Shown here: positions 31,020-40,538 of the stretch, piece by piece
Position numbering within the stretch: position 1 is the stretch's first letter
Layout: every line of letters starts with the position of its first letter
NCBI RefSeq assembly: GCF_019645815.1
Contig: NZ_CP080997.1
Location: 3,228,880-3,292,879 of the forward strand
Length of the DNA stretch: 64,000 bases
Source: Mycolicibacter heraklionensis
GTDB taxonomy: Bacteria > Actinomycetota > Actinomycetes > Mycobacteriales > Mycobacteriaceae
Reading direction: 5' to 3'
Position numbers and translations under genes: made by a program
The notes under the pieces: generated by a model
Databases searched by the model: none
What the model was told of the DNA's origin: nothing
The model's input: only the letters and a program-made list of their open reading frames with translations

Positions 31020-31616
31020 TCAAGAAGCGGGCAAGGTGCGCGGTTTCCAGCTCGGTCGGGCAGCCTCGAAAGAATCGATATCGTCGAGTTTCCGCAGCGT
31101 AAGGCCTATATCGTCGAGTCCTTCAGACAGCCGCCAGGCGGTGTAGTCGTCAATCGTGAACGCCACCACCACCGTTCCGGCGGTGATATTCCGATCTTGA
31201 AGATTGACAGTGATTTCCAGCCCCGGGCTCTGCTCGATGACTTTCCACAGCAGTTCCACATCATCTTGGGCCACCTGGGCCGCCAGCAGGCCGGCCTTGC
31301 CGGCATTGCCCCGGAAGATGTCGGCGAATCGGGAGGAGATCACCACCCGGAACCCGTAGTCGAGCAGCGCCCACACCGCATGTTCCCGTGACGATCCGGT
31401 ACCGAAGTCCGGCCCGGCCACCAGCACCGAACCTTGGTCGAAGGGGCTGAGATTCAGTACGAAGGACGGATCGGTGCGCCAGGTGGCGAACAGGCCGTCC
31501 TCAAATCCCGTCCGGGTGATGCGCTTCAAATAGACCGCGGGGATGATTTGGTCGGTGTCGACATTGGACCGCCGCAGCGGGACTCCGATTCCGGTATGGG
31601 TGTGGAAAGCTTCCAT
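31020..31616 (-). CDS. leuD: 3-isopropylmalate dehydratase small subunit
   Basis: 198 residues of the aconitase swivel domain: [51 protein letters not shown]. With LeuC it isomerises 2-isopropylmalate to 3-isopropylmalate in leucine synthesis. It lies 38 bp downstream of leuC. The 188 bp to hupB hold the hupB promoter region, with no gene. Confidence 0.97.
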   Translation of the reverse strand: MEAFHTHTGIGVPLRRSNVDTDQIIPAVYLKRITRTGFEDGLFATWRTDPSFVLNLSPFDQGSVLVAGPDFGTGSSREHAVWALLDYGFRVVISSRFADIFRGNAGKAGLLAAQVAQDDVELLWKVIEQSPGLEITVNLQDRNITAGTVVVAFTIDDYTAWRLSEGLDDIGLTLRKLDDIDSFEAARPSWKPRTLPAS

Positions 31617-31654
31617 GACTAGGCTCCTTTTAATCCCGTGGCGGTCAGTTCAAG

Positions 31655-33082
31655 TCAGTTCAGGTCCTGGGGGGCCGACAGCGTCCCACGGACGGCGGTG
31701 GCCGCCGCCACGACCGGGGAAACCAGATGAGTGCGTCCACCCTTGCCCTGCCGGCCCTCGAAATTGCGGTTGGACGTCGACGCGGACCGTTGGCCCGGCT
31801 CCAGCTGATCCGGGTTCATGCCCAGGCACATTGAGCAGCCGGGCTGGCGCCACTCGGCGCCGGCGGCGGTGAAGACTTCCGCGAGACCTTCGGCTTCGGC
31901 TTGATTGCGCACCCGCATCGAACCCGGCACCACGAGCATCCGCACCCCGTCGGCAACCTGGCGTCCGCGCAGCACATCAGCCGCCGCGCGCAGGTCCTCG
32001 ATGCGACCGTTGGTGCACGACCCGACGAACACCGTGTCGACCGTGATGTCGCGCATCGGCGTCCCCGGTTGAAGGTCCATGTACGCCAACGCCTTCTCCG
32101 CGGCCCGCCGCTCGGCCTCGTCGTTGATCGACTCCGGGTCGGGCACCTGGGCGCCCAGCGGGACGCCCTGGCCGGGGTTGGTGCCCCAGGTCACGAACGG
32201 CGTCAGCGCGTCCGCATCCAGGTGGACCTCGGCGTCGAACACCGCACCCGGATCGGTGCGCAGGCCGCTCCAATAGGCCACGGCGGCGTCCCAGTCCGCA
32301 CCGGTCGGTGCGTGCGGCCGGCCCCGCAGGTACTCGTACGTGGTCTCGTCGGGGGCCACCATGCCGGCCCGGGCACCGGCCTCAATGCTCATGTTGCAGA
32401 TCGTCATCCGGGCCTCCATCGACAGCGCCTCAATGGCGCTGCCGCGGTATTCGATGACGTAGCCCTGGCCGCCACCAGTACCGATCTGGGCGATCACCGC
32501 CAAGATGATGTCCTTGGCCGTCACGCCGTCGGCGAGTCGCCCGTCGACATTGACCGCCATGGTCTTGAAGGGCTTCAGCGGCAACGTCTGGGTGGCCAGC
32601 ACGTGTTCGACCTCCGAGGTGCCGATACCCATCGCCAGTGCACCGAACGCGCCGTGGGTGGAGGTGTGACTGTCGCCGCACACCACCGTCGTGCCCGGCT
32701 GGGTGAGCCCCAGCTGCGGCCCGATGATGTGCACGATCCCCTGATCGATGTCGCCCATCGGATGTAACCGGATGCCGAACTCGGCGCAGTTGTGCCGCAA
32801 CGTCTCGACCTGGGTGCGCGACACCGGGTCGGCGATCGGTTTGTCGATATCGACCGTCGGCACGTTGTGGTCCTCGGTGGCGATGGTCAGATCCGGGCGC
32901 CGCACTCCACGACCGGCCAGCCGCAGTCCCTCAAAGGCCTGCGGGCTGGTGACTTCGTGAACCAGGTGCAGGTCGATGTAGATGAGATCGGGTTCGGTTC
33001 CGCCGCCGGATACCACGACGTGGTCTGCCCAGACCTTCTCGGCCAGGGTGCGAGGCTGCTCGGTCTTGAACATCACTGCCAT
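31655..33082 (-). CDS. leuC: 3-isopropylmalate dehydratase large subunit
   Basis: 475 residues. The [4Fe-4S] cysteines are present in [14 protein letters not shown] and [14 protein letters not shown]; substrate-site motifs [25 protein letters not shown] and EHNVPTVD are also visible. A -10 box TAGATT (minus strand 33093-33088) ends six bases before ATG 33082, so the transcript is probably leaderless; ATG 33073 is an alternative start. Divergent from the IclR regulator with a palindrome between them. Confidence 0.96.
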   Translation of the reverse strand: MAVMFKTEQPRTLAEKVWADHVVVSGGGTEPDLIYIDLHLVHEVTSPQAFEGLRLAGRGVRRPDLTIATEDHNVPTVDIDKPIADPVSRTQVETLRHNCAEFGIRLHPMGDIDQGIVHIIGPQLGLTQPGTTVVCGDSHTSTHGAFGALAMGIGTSEVEHVLATQTLPLKPFKTMAVNVDGRLADGVTAKDIILAVIAQIGTGGGQGYVIEYRGSAIEALSMEARMTICNMSIEAGARAGMVAPDETTYEYLRGRPHAPTGADWDAAVAYWSGLRTDPGAVFDAEVHLDADALTPFVTWGTNPGQGVPLGAQVPDPESINDEAERRAAEKALAYMDLQPGTPMRDITVDTVFVGSCTNGRIEDLRAAADVLRGRQVADGVRMLVVPGSMRVRNQAEAEGLAEVFTAAGAEWRQPGCSMCLGMNPDQLEPGQRSASTSNRNFEGRQGKGGRTHLVSPVVAAATAVRGTLSAPQDLN

Positions 33083-33097
33083 CCCTCAATCTATGTC

Positions 33098-33114
33098 GTC
33101 TCATATTTTGAGAC
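33098..33114. promoter_or_regulatory. Palindromic operator between leuC and the IclR regulator
   Basis: GTCTCA-TATTT-TGAGAC, a perfect 6+5+6 inverted repeat, lies midway in the 46-bp gap. The -10 boxes flank it: TAGATT (minus, 33088-33093) and TAGTAT (plus, 33117-33122). IclR-family LeuR/LtbR-type proteins control leuCD in actinobacteria; binding of the adjacent regulator here is the obvious inference. Confidence 0.75.
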
Positions 33115-33128
33115 GCTAGTATCTGTAT

Positions 33129-33830
33129 ATGGGACAGCATAGCGGCATCGGCGTTCTGGACAAAGCGCTGGCAGTACTGCACTCAGTTGCCGAATCGCCG
33201 TGCGGGCTGGCCGAACTGTGCGACCGCACCGGCCTGCCGCGCGCCACCGCACACCGGCTGGCCGCAGGCCTGGAAACCCACCGGCTGCTCGGACGCGACA
33301 ACGAGGGTCGCTGGCAGATCGGTCCCGCGGTCAGCGAACTGGCGGCTCGCGCCGACGATCCGCTTCGGGCGGCCGGCGCGGCGGTGCTGCCACGGTTACG
33401 AGAGATCACTGGAGAGAGCGTGCAGCTGTACCGCCGCGAGGGCTCCGAACGGGTCTGCGTTGCGGCGCTGGAACCGCCTGCGGGGCTGCGCGACACGGTT
33501 CCGGTCGGTGCCCGGCTGCCGATGACGGCCGGCTCGGGCGCCAAGGTCCTGCTGGCCTACGCCGATGCGGCCGTGCAACAGGAAATGCTGGCGGAGGCCA
33601 AGTTCACCAGCCGCACCCTCTCGGAGATGCGTCGGCGGGGCTGGGCACAAAGCGTTGCCGAACGCGAGCCCGGGGTGGCCAGCGTGTCGGCACCGGTGCG
33701 CGATCACCGCGGCACTGTGGTGGCAGCGATCTCGGTGTCGGGTCCAATCGACCGGATGGGGCGCCGCCCGGGCGCGCGCTGGGCCGCCGACCTGCTCGCG
33801 GCGGCCGACGCGCTCGCCGAGCGGCTGTAA
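33129..33830 (+). CDS. IclR-family regulator of leucine biosynthesis (LeuR/LtbR type)
   Basis: 233 residues. An N-terminal winged helix (VLDKALAVLHSVAESPCGLAELCDRTGLPRATAHRLAAGLE) is followed by an IclR effector domain with LPMTAGSGAKVLLAY and SVAEREPGVASVSAPVRD. In Corynebacterium and Streptomyces the equivalent gene, divergent from leuCD, represses or activates leu genes in response to leucine. The TAGTAT -10 at 33117-33122 predicts transcription starting at the ATG itself. Confidence 0.92.
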   Translation: MGQHSGIGVLDKALAVLHSVAESPCGLAELCDRTGLPRATAHRLAAGLETHRLLGRDNEGRWQIGPAVSELAARADDPLRAAGAAVLPRLREITGESVQLYRREGSERVCVAALEPPAGLRDTVPVGARLPMTAGSGAKVLLAYADAAVQQEMLAEAKFTSRTLSEMRRRGWAQSVAEREPGVASVSAPVRDHRGTVVAAISVSGPIDRMGRRPGARWAADLLAAADALAERL

Positions 33831-33930
33831 CCCGGACGCGAGCAGCCACAGAATCGCATGCCACTGGCCGGTTCAGTGCGATTCCGCGTCCGCTCGCCTG
33901 AGGGTCCGGTCCGCCTGACAGACTGCTGCT

Positions 33931-34431
33931 ATGGGAACCAAACAGCGCGCACAGATCGTCATGACCGAGGCCGAGGTCGCTGATTTCGTCAACAGTCACC
34001 GCACCGGGACGCTGGCCACCATCGGGCCCGACGGCCAGCCCCATCTGACCGCCATGTGGTACGCGGTGCTCGACGGCGAGATTTGGCTCGAGACCAAGGC
34101 CAAGTCCCAGAAGGCGGTCAACCTGCGCCGCGATCCGCGGGTCACCTTCCTTCTGGAGGCCGGCCAGACGTACGACACGCTGCGCGGGGCCGCCTTCGAG
34201 GGCGTCGCGGAGATCGTCGATGACCCCGACACCCTCTTCCGGGTAGGCGTCAGCATCTGGGAGCGCTACACCGGTCCCTACACCGACGAGATGAAGCCCG
34301 GCGTCGACGCGATGATGAACAACCGGGTCGCTGTGCGCATCGTCACACGCCGCACTCGCTCCTGGGACCACCGCAAGCTCGGGTTGCCGGCAATGCCGCT
34401 GTCTGGTTCCACCGCCCCGAAGGGCGACTGA
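33931..34431 (+). CDS. PPOX-class flavin/F420-dependent oxidoreductase
   Basis: 166 residues of the pyridoxamine-5'-phosphate-oxidase-like split barrel: VADFVNSHRTGTLATIGPDGQPHLTAMWYAV at the N-terminus, LETKAKSQKAVNLRRDPRVTFLLEAG, then RVVTRRTRSWDHRKLG-like residues near the end. Mycobacterial members bind F420 or FMN and reduce varied substrates; the one here is unknown. It is followed by a strong terminator. Confidence 0.88.
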   Translation: MGTKQRAQIVMTEAEVADFVNSHRTGTLATIGPDGQPHLTAMWYAVLDGEIWLETKAKSQKAVNLRRDPRVTFLLEAGQTYDTLRGAAFEGVAEIVDDPDTLFRVGVSIWERYTGPYTDEMKPGVDAMMNNRVAVRIVTRRTRSWDHRKLGLPAMPLSGSTAPKGD

Positions 34432-34461
34432 ACCACCCACTCGGCCTTGGACAGACCCACA

Positions 34462-34497
34462 AAAAGGCCCGCACCTTCGAGAAGGTGCGGGCCTTTT
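34462..34497. terminator. Bidirectional terminator between the PPOX gene and tRNA-Glu
   Basis: A 17-bp perfect stem (34462-34478 and 34481-34497) with a GA loop, flanked by an A-run on the left and a T-run on the right, so it can stop transcription from both sides. Confidence 0.92.
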
Positions 34498-34503
34498 GCG
34501 ATG

Positions 34504-34576
34504 TACCCCCGATGGGATTCGAACCCACGCTACCGCCGTGAGAGGGCGGCGTCCTAGGCCGCTAGACGACGGGGGC
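34504..34576 (-). tRNA. tRNA-Glu (CTC)
   Basis: A 73-nt cloverleaf on the minus strand: acceptor GCCCCCG/CGGGGGT with one G-U pair, anticodon arm CCGCC-CTCTCAC-GGCGG with anticodon CTC, and T-arm GTTCGAATC. The discriminator is A and CCA is not encoded. It decodes GAG. Confidence 0.96.
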
Positions 34577-34649
34577 TAGAACATTTCCGGGTTGTCAGCA
34601 TAGCCCAACCCGCACGGCCCGCCTAATCGCTTGCAGCGGACCGTTTTTG

Positions 34650-34721
34650 CTGGGGTACCAGGACTCGAACCTAGAATGGCTGAACCAGAATCAGCTGTGT
34701 TGCCAATTACACCATACCCCA
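34650..34721 (-). tRNA. tRNA-Gln (CTG)
   Basis: A 72-nt cloverleaf on the minus strand: acceptor TGGGGTA/TACCCCA, anticodon arm GCTGA-TTCTGGT-TCAGC with anticodon CTG, T-loop GTTCGAGTC and discriminator G. It reads CAG. It lies just upstream of tRNA-Glu and downstream of gltX; the pairing is apt because GltX probably charges both in bacteria without GlnRS. Confidence 0.96.
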
Positions 34722-34820
34722 TTGGCCGACCATTACCGCTGGTCAGAGTGCCGGGTGGGCACTGCTGGCCAGCCGTTCTTGGGCCGACGAGCAGACTACC
34801 AAACTTCTACGGCGAAGTTG

Positions 34821-36293
34821 TCATCGCGCTTCCCCAACGCCGTCTCGGGCGCTCCGCAGCCGGGCCAGGCTGCGGTCCGGGCCAAGCAGTTCCAGGGACT
34901 CGAACAGCGGCGGGCTGACCAGACCACCGGAGACCCCGACCCGGATCGGCCCGAACGCCTTGCGCGGTTTGAGCCCCAGCTCGTCCAGCAGCGCCGCTTT
35001 CAGCGCGGCCTCGATGTTGGCGGTGGTCCACTCCCCCACGCCCTCCAGCGCAGCGATGGCCGCATTCAACACCGGAGCGGCGTCGGGGCCCAATTCCTTG
35101 GCCGCGGCGCGCGGGTCCAGCTCGAAGTGATCGTCGTTGAAGAACTTCAGCAACGGCCAGGCGTCGCCGAGCACCACGATGCGGGTCTGCACCAGTGCAG
35201 CGGCTACCCCGAAGCCGGCGTCGTCCAGGCCGGTGTCATGTCCGTGGGTGTCGAGATAACTGCGCAACCGTGCGGTGAAGTCGTCGGCGTCAAGCAGCCG
35301 GATGTGCTCGGCATTGAGCGCATCGGCCTTCTTCTGGTCGAACCTGGCCGGGTTGGAGTTGACGTCGACCACATCGAACGCGGCGACCATCTCGTCAAGG
35401 CTGAACACGTCGTGGTCGTCGGCGATGGACCAGCCCAGCAATGCCAGGTAGTTCAACAGCCCCTCGGGGATGAAGCCCCGGTCGCGGTGCGCGAAAAGGT
35501 TCGACTGCGGGTCACGCTTGGACAGCTTCTTCGTTCCCTCGCCCAAAACGGTTGGCAGATGGCCGAATTCCGGGACGCGATCAGCGACGCCGATGCGGAT
35601 CAATGCCTGGTACAGCGCGATCTGACGTGGCGTGGACGGCAAAAGGTCCTCGCCGCGCAGCACGTGGGTGATCTTCATCATGGCGTCGTCGACCGGGTTG
35701 ACCAACGTGTACAACGGATCCCCGTTGGCGCGGGTCAGCGCGAAATCGGGAACGGTGCCCGCCGGAAAGGACGTCGGCCCGCGCACCAGGTCCGTCCAAC
35801 CGAGTTCGGTATCGGGCATCCGCAACCGCACGACGGGCTTGCGGCCCTCGGCCAGAAAACCGGCCCGCTGCTCGGGGGTCAGCTCACGGTCGAAGTTGTC
35901 GTAACCCAGCTTGGGGTTACGGCCGGCGGCGAGGTGGCGGGCCTCGACTTCCTCCGGCGTCGAGAACGCCTCGTAAGCCTCACCCGCCGCCAGCAGCTGC
36001 GCCACCACGTCACGGTGGATGTCGGCGCGCTGCGACTGCCGGTACGGGCCGTAGGGACCACCCACCTCGGGCCCCTCATCCCAGTCCAGATGCAGCCAGC
36101 GCAGCGCATCCAGCAGCGCCAAGTAGCTTTCCTCGCTGTCGCGTTGCGCGTCGGTGTCCTCCACCCGGAAGACCAAGGTGCCGCCGGTGTGGCGGGCGTA
36201 AGCCCAGTTGAACAGCGCGGTGCGGATCAGCCCGACGTGCGGCGTGCCGGTCGGTGACGGGCAGAACCGGACGCGAACACCAGATGTGGTCAC
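34821..36293 (-). CDS. gltX: Glutamyl-tRNA synthetase
   Basis: 490 residues, class I synthetase: the HIGH-like motif is in [21 protein letters not shown] and the KMSKS-like motif in [14 protein letters not shown]. It charges tRNA-Glu, and in bacteria lacking glutaminyl-tRNA synthetase also tRNA-Gln, which GatCAB then amidates. Both tRNA genes lie next to it. The start overlaps the stop of the FAH-family gene by 4 bp. Confidence 0.97.
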   Translation of the reverse strand: MTTSGVRVRFCPSPTGTPHVGLIRTALFNWAYARHTGGTLVFRVEDTDAQRDSEESYLALLDALRWLHLDWDEGPEVGGPYGPYRQSQRADIHRDVVAQLLAAGEAYEAFSTPEEVEARHLAAGRNPKLGYDNFDRELTPEQRAGFLAEGRKPVVRLRMPDTELGWTDLVRGPTSFPAGTVPDFALTRANGDPLYTLVNPVDDAMMKITHVLRGEDLLPSTPRQIALYQALIRIGVADRVPEFGHLPTVLGEGTKKLSKRDPQSNLFAHRDRGFIPEGLLNYLALLGWSIADDHDVFSLDEMVAAFDVVDVNSNPARFDQKKADALNAEHIRLLDADDFTARLRSYLDTHGHDTGLDDAGFGVAAALVQTRIVVLGDAWPLLKFFNDDHFELDPRAAAKELGPDAAPVLNAAIAALEGVGEWTTANIEAALKAALLDELGLKPRKAFGPIRVGVSGGLVSPPLFESLELLGPDRSLARLRSARDGVGEAR

Positions 36294-37078
36294 GACTTTC
36301 CTTTGCGGATAACCGGATTGGACAGAGTGCCGATGCCTTCGACGGAGACGGACACGGTGTCACCGTGCTCGATGGGGCCGACACCGTCAGGGGTGCCGGT
36401 CAGCAGGATGTCGCCGGGCAGCAGCGTCATCACCGCGGAGATCCACTCCACGATGGCACCGACGTCGTGCATCATCAGCGAAGTCCGGCTGTCCTGCTTG
36501 ACCACCCCGTTGACCTCGGTGCGAATCGCCAGGTCAGCTGGGTCGAGGTCGGTGACGATCCACGGTCCGATCGGGCAGAAGGTGTCGTGGCCCTTGGCCC
36601 GGGTCCACTGCCCGTCGGCCTGCTGCTGGTCACGCGCCGACACATCGTTACCGATGGTGTAGCCCAAAATGTTGTCCTTGGCCCGCGCGGCCGGCACGTC
36701 CTTGCACGGACGGGAGATGACCACGGCCAGCTCACCTTCGTAGTGGACCGGGGAAGCATTGGCGGGCAGCTGAATCGGCACGTTGGGCCCGATGATCGCC
36801 GTGTTGGGCTTGAGGAACATCGTCGGATTGGCCGGTGGGGCGCCGCCCATTTCGGCGATGTGGGCCGCGTAGTTCTTCCCGATGCAGACCACCTTGCTGG
36901 CCAGAATCGGCGCCAGCAGCCGCACGTCGGCCAGCGGCCAGGACCGGCCGGTGAACTCCGGTGTGCCGAACGGGTGCTCAGCGATCTCGCGGGCAGTCAT
37001 CTCGTGTGGCCGGTCCGGGTCCCCTTCAAGGCTGACGAAGGCGACGCCGTCCGGGCTGACAATTCGGCCTAGGCGCAT
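36290..37078 (-). CDS. Fumarylacetoacetate hydrolase-family protein
   Basis: 262 residues: [14 protein letters not shown] start, then the FAH metal-binding domain with [35 protein letters not shown] and [10 protein letters not shown]. The closest characterised relatives are 2-hydroxyhepta-2,4-diene-1,7-dioate isomerases and acylpyruvases; the substrate here is unknown. ATG 37078 fits family alignments; an in-frame ATG lies 2 codons upstream. It is a conserved gltX neighbour in mycobacteria and not part of the aromatic island. Confidence 0.92.
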   Translation of the reverse strand: MRLGRIVSPDGVAFVSLEGDPDRPHEMTAREIAEHPFGTPEFTGRSWPLADVRLLAPILASKVVCIGKNYAAHIAEMGGAPPANPTMFLKPNTAIIGPNVPIQLPANASPVHYEGELAVVISRPCKDVPAARAKDNILGYTIGNDVSARDQQQADGQWTRAKGHDTFCPIGPWIVTDLDPADLAIRTEVNGVVKQDSRTSLMMHDVGAIVEWISAVMTLLPGDILLTGTPDGVGPIEHGDTVSVSVEGIGTLSNPVIRKGKS

Positions 37079-37169
37079 TTGCACAAGCCTAATGGCCTGC
37101 TCCTACCGGCCGCGGGTCGACATCGGCAGAGCACGACCCGGGCGGGCGGGCCTGTGGAACCATGGTCGG

Positions 37170-38426
37170 ATGTCCACCGAGCCGATCGGCACAGCCGCTC
37201 GCTGGTCGGTCGTGGTCGTCGCCCTGGTCGCCACGCTGTGTTCATTCGTCTTCATCAACGGCATTGCCTTCGTCATCCCCATGCTGGAGACCAAGCGCGA
37301 AACCAACCTGGCGATGGCCGGTCTGCTGGCCTCGATGCCCAGCTTCGGAATGGTGCTGACCCTGTTCGCGTGGGGAGCGCTGCTGGACCGCATCGGTGAG
37401 CGAATCGTGTTGAGCGTCGGTTCCGCCTTGACCGCGCTGGCCACGTTCGCGGCTGCGTCCATGCAGTCGCTGATCGGCGTCGGCGCTTTCCTCTTTCTCG
37501 GAGGCATGGCCGCCGCCAGCGCCAACACCGCCAGCGGTCGGCTGGTGACGGGCTGGTTCCCGCCCCACCAGCGCGGACTGGTGATGGGCATCCGCCAGAC
37601 CGCGCAGCCGTTGGGCATCGCGTTGGGGGCCGAGGTGATTCCCGAGCTGGCCGAGCACGGGCTGGCGCGTGCGCTGATGTTCCCGGCAACGCTGTGCGCC
37701 GTGGCGGCGGTGGCGTGTGCGATCGGCGTGGTCGACCCGCCGCGCAGGCCACGGTCGGCAGCCTCTGGCGCCGAACTCGCCAGTCCCTACAGCGGTTCGA
37801 AGGTGCTGTGGCGCATCCACTTGTCTTCGGCTCTGTTGATGGTTCCGCAGTGTGTGCTCGCCACCTTCATGCTGGTGTGGCTGATCGTGGACACCGACTG
37901 GTCGATCGCCGCAGCAGGTGGCCTGGTGACGGTGTCGCAGTTGCTCGGCGCCGCGGGACGGGTGGCGGCCGGCCGGTGGTCCGACCGCGTGCGGTCGCGG
38001 CTGCGGCCGATACGCAGCCTTGCCGTCGCCGGAGCGGTGGCGATGCTGGCTTTGGGGGCCGCCGATCACCTGCACTCCCATCTCGCCGAATCGGCGATGG
38101 TCATCGCCGCGGTTATCACCGTGCTGGACAACGGATTGGCGTCGACTGCCGTCGCCGAGATCGCCGGTCCGTACTGGAGCGGCCGCGCGCTGGGCATCCA
38201 GAACACCACCCAGCGGCTGACCGCCGGGATCGCTCCGCCGCTGTTCGGTGCGCTGATCGGCGCTGCCGGTTACCCCCTGGCCTTCGCCCTGTGCGGACTG
38301 TTCCCCCTGGCCGCGCTGCGTTTGGTGCCGGTGAGCGCCGAGCCCGAAGGCCGCTCCGCGCTGGAGGCGCTGCGGACCCTGCGAGTGCCGCCCGGGCCGC
38401 CGCCCGACCCGTCCGCGCAACCCTGA
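37170..38426 (+). CDS. Major facilitator superfamily transporter
   Basis: 418 residues with about 12 membrane helices. The MFS loop motif appears after helix 2 (WGALLDRIGERIVL) and a long cytoplasmic loop falls in the middle. It resembles the MFS protein found between gltX and leuB in M. tuberculosis; no substrate can be inferred from sequence. ATG 37170 is the first start after the gap from the divergent FAH gene. ectA begins 26 bp downstream on the same strand, so read-through into ectA is possible. This gene marks the left edge of the accessory island. Confidence 0.88.
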   Translation: MSTEPIGTAARWSVVVVALVATLCSFVFINGIAFVIPMLETKRETNLAMAGLLASMPSFGMVLTLFAWGALLDRIGERIVLSVGSALTALATFAAASMQSLIGVGAFLFLGGMAAASANTASGRLVTGWFPPHQRGLVMGIRQTAQPLGIALGAEVIPELAEHGLARALMFPATLCAVAAVACAIGVVDPPRRPRSAASGAELASPYSGSKVLWRIHLSSALLMVPQCVLATFMLVWLIVDTDWSIAAAGGLVTVSQLLGAAGRVAAGRWSDRVRSRLRPIRSLAVAGAVAMLALGAADHLHSHLAESAMVIAAVITVLDNGLASTAVAEIAGPYWSGRALGIQNTTQRLTAGIAPPLFGALIGAAGYPLAFALCGLFPLAALRLVPVSAEPEGRSALEALRTLRVPPGPPPDPSAQP

Positions 38427-38452
38427 GCGTGGCGCCAAGTACCGTCGAAACA

Positions 38453-39076
38453 ATGACGGATATGGCTCATGTCCGGCTTCGGACACCAACCGTGGCGGAC
38501 GGCCCGGCCCTGTGGCAGATCGCCGTCGACAGCGCCACCCTCGACGTCAATTCGCCCTACGCCTACCTGCTGTGGTGTCGTGATTTCGCGTCTACCTCGG
38601 TGGTTGCCGAGGTGGGCGGGCAGCCCGGCGGTTCAGCGAGGCTCGACGCAGGAGAGGCGAAGCTGGGACCGCCGCATGAACTCGGCGGTTCAGCGAGGCT
38701 CGACGCAGGAGAGGCGAAGCTGGGACCGCCGCATGAACTCGGCGGTTTCGTAACCGGCTATCGGCGCCCCGAGCGGCCGGAGACCCTGATGGTCTGGCAG
38801 GTGGCGGTCAACGCCGCCCACCGCGGGGCCGGCCTGGCCGGCCGGATGCTCGATCACCTGGCGACCGCACAGGTCACCCAGGGAGTCACGCACCTTGAGA
38901 CCTCGATCACACCGGACAACGACGCCAGCCGACGGCTCTTCAGCGCCTTCGCCCGCCGATGGGACGCGCCGCTGGAGTGCTCCGAGCTGTTCGGAGCGGG
39001 TTTGTTCCCCGAATCTCATCTGGCAGAAGAACTGTTTCGCATCGGACCACTTCGGGTACACCCACGACGCCAGTGA
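38453..39076 (+). CDS. ectA: L-2,4-diaminobutyrate acetyltransferase with repeat insertion
   Basis: 207 residues, about 38 longer than usual. The GNAT fold and EctA landmarks are present: LDVNSPYAYLLWCRDFASTSVVAE, FVTGYRRPERPETLMVWQVAV (acetyl-CoA strand), AHRGAGLAGRML (pyrophosphate loop) and TSITPDNDASRRLFSAFARR. Between GGQPGG and FVTGYRR lie two identical 19-residue blocks (SARLDAGEAKLGPPHELGG) from a 57-bp tandem repeat. Removing them restores a normal EctA sequence, so the insertion sits in a surface loop between two strands. EctA acetylates diaminobutyrate in ectoine synthesis. The reading frame is intact; activity is likely but untested. Confidence 0.92.
   Translation: MTDMAHVRLRTPTVADGPALWQIAVDSATLDVNSPYAYLLWCRDFASTSVVAEVGGQPGGSARLDAGEAKLGPPHELGGSARLDAGEAKLGPPHELGGFVTGYRRPERPETLMVWQVAVNAAHRGAGLAGRMLDHLATAQVTQGVTHLETSITPDNDASRRLFSAFARRWDAPLECSELFGAGLFPESHLAEELFRIGPLRVHPRRQ
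38626..38748. repeat. Two perfect 57-bp tandem repeats inside ectA
   Basis: Units 38626-38682 and 38683-38739 are identical; 38740-38748 begins a third. 57 bp is 19 codons, so copy number can vary without a frameshift. The unit shares CTCGACG, AGGAGAGGCGAAGCTGG, ACCGCC and CAT-AAC segments with the 55-bp intergenic repeat at 25011, hence one dispersed family with one member captured by a coding sequence. Confidence 0.95.
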
Positions 39077-39089
39077 GGGCGTGGCAAGG

Positions 39090-39263
39090 TTGAGATCACA
39101 AATTGGTCTCGGTAAGGTCACGAACGCGCAAACGTGAGCCCCGGCGGACCTAGGCGGGGGGATACGAGCGGGGTGGTGGGTCGAGCCGAGATCACCCGCG
39201 GCTTGAGTTGGATGTCGACCTGTCGTTCCGTTCCGTTGTATGTGACCGACGGACGGAGGAACC
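39090..39263 (+). promoter_or_regulatory. ectB promoter and ~139-nt 5' leader, possibly a structured regulatory RNA
   Basis: TTGAGA (39090-39095), a 17-bp spacer, then TAAGGT (39113-39118) form a plausible sigma-A-type promoter with a start near 39125. The leader to ATG 39264 is about 139 nt and GC-rich, with stretches such as GGCGGACC, GCGGGGGGA and GCGGGGTGGTGGG. These recall the 5' half of actinobacterial c-di-AMP (ydaO-yuaA) riboswitches, but the conserved 3' half (CAGCTAACC) is not seen. A direct repeat GGTC(T/A)CG with an 11-bp period overlaps the -10 region. Confidence 0.45.
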
Positions 39264-40538
39264 ATGACGATTTTCGAAACCCTTGAATCCGAAGTACGAA
39301 GTTATTGCCGTTCCTGGCCGGTGACGTTCGACCGTGCCAGCGGCTCCCGGATGTGGGATGTCGACGGCAAGGAATACCTGGACTTCTTTGCCGGCGCCGG
39401 AGCGCTCAACTACGGGCACAACCATCCCGAACTGCGGGCGCCGCTGCTGGAATACCTGAGCTCCGATCGAGTGGTGCACAGCCTCGACATGAACACCGTG
39501 GCCAAGGCCGAGTTCCTGGAGCGCTTCAACGAGGTGATCCTCAAGCCCCGCGAACTCGACTACAAAGTGCAGTTCCCCGGACCCACCGGGACCAACGCAG
39601 TGGAGTCGGCACTGAAGCTGGTGCGCAAGATCACCGGCCGCGAGAGCATCATCAGCTTTACCAACGCTTTTCACGGCATGACGCTGGGCTCACTGAGCGT
39701 CACCGGCAACTCGATGAAGCGCGGCGGCGCCGGGATTCCGCTGGTGCACGCCACCCCCATGCCCTATGACAACTACCTCGACGGCGTGGTCCCCGACTTC
39801 ATCTGGTTCGAGCGCCTGCTCGAAGACAGCGGCAGCGGCCTGAACGACCCGGCGGGGGTGATCGTCGAGACCGTGCAGGGCGAAGGCGGAATCAATGTCG
39901 CCCGCCTGGAGTGGTTGCGCGGGTTGTCCGACCTGTGTCGGCGTCACAACCTGCTGCTGATCGTCGATGACGTCCAGATGGGCTGTGGGCGCACCGGACC
40001 GTTCTTCAGCTTCGAGGCGGCCGGCATCGTCCCCGACATCGTCTGCCTGTCCAAGTCGATCAGCGGGTACGGGCTCCCCATGGCATTGACGCTGTTGAAG
40101 CCGGAACTGGACGTCTGGGAACCGGGAGAGCACAACGGCACGTTCCGCGGCCAGAACCCGTCGTTCGTCACCGCCGCCGCTGCGCTGAACTTCTGGACCG
40201 ACAACCGCTTGGAGAAGTCGGTACTGCGCAAGGGTGAAGTGATCGAACAGGCGCTGACCGAGGTGGTGGACCCGATCCCCGGAGTCACCACCCGGGGCCG
40301 CGGCCTGATCCGCGGAGTGGCTTTCGAACGCCCGGAGCTGGCCGGCGCGGTATGCCGCGAGGCATTCGAGCGCGGCCTGTTGCTGGAGACCTCCGGACCG
40401 GAAGGCGAGGTTGTAAAACTGATGCCGCCGTTGGTTATTGACGATGACGACCTGGCCGAAGGCCTGATGATCGCCGCGCAGTCGATCGAAGCCGTCGCCG
40501 CCCGTGAACTCACCACTACCGCAGGAGCCGCCCGATGA
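39264..40538 (+). CDS. ectB: L-2,4-diaminobutyrate--2-oxoglutarate transaminase
   Basis: 424 residues, class-III aminotransferase: [53 protein letters not shown] and the PLP region [19 protein letters not shown] ... [13 protein letters not shown], where the Lys of LSKS binds PLP. It makes diaminobutyrate from aspartate semialdehyde with glutamate as amino donor. It has a GGAGGAACC ribosome site. It is separated from ectA by 187 bp with its own promoter, which differs from the usual tight ectABC arrangement. Confidence 0.97.
   Translation: MTIFETLESEVRSYCRSWPVTFDRASGSRMWDVDGKEYLDFFAGAGALNYGHNHPELRAPLLEYLSSDRVVHSLDMNTVAKAEFLERFNEVILKPRELDYKVQFPGPTGTNAVESALKLVRKITGRESIISFTNAFHGMTLGSLSVTGNSMKRGGAGIPLVHATPMPYDNYLDGVVPDFIWFERLLEDSGSGLNDPAGVIVETVQGEGGINVARLEWLRGLSDLCRRHNLLLIVDDVQMGCGRTGPFFSFEAAGIVPDIVCLSKSISGYGLPMALTLLKPELDVWEPGEHNGTFRGQNPSFVTAAAALNFWTDNRLEKSVLRKGEVIEQALTEVVDPIPGVTTRGRGLIRGVAFERPELAGAVCREAFERGLLLETSGPEGEVVKLMPPLVIDDDDLAEGLMIAAQSIEAVAARELTTTAGAAR

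Noticed and set aside
34504..34721. tRNA genes as an integration site for the island
   Set aside because: The tRNAs are intact, no att-like duplication of a tRNA 3' end was noticed at either island edge, and conserved backbone genes lie between.
34647..36257. Long open frame on the plus strand opposite gltX (about 536 codons)
   Set aside because: It mirrors gltX codon structure, has no recognisable domain and runs through tRNA-Gln; gltX motifs are unambiguous on the minus strand. High GC makes long antisense frames common.
38453..39076. ectA as a pseudogene disrupted by repeats
   Set aside because: The insertion is a multiple of three, contains no stop, and the GNAT motifs on both sides remain in frame.
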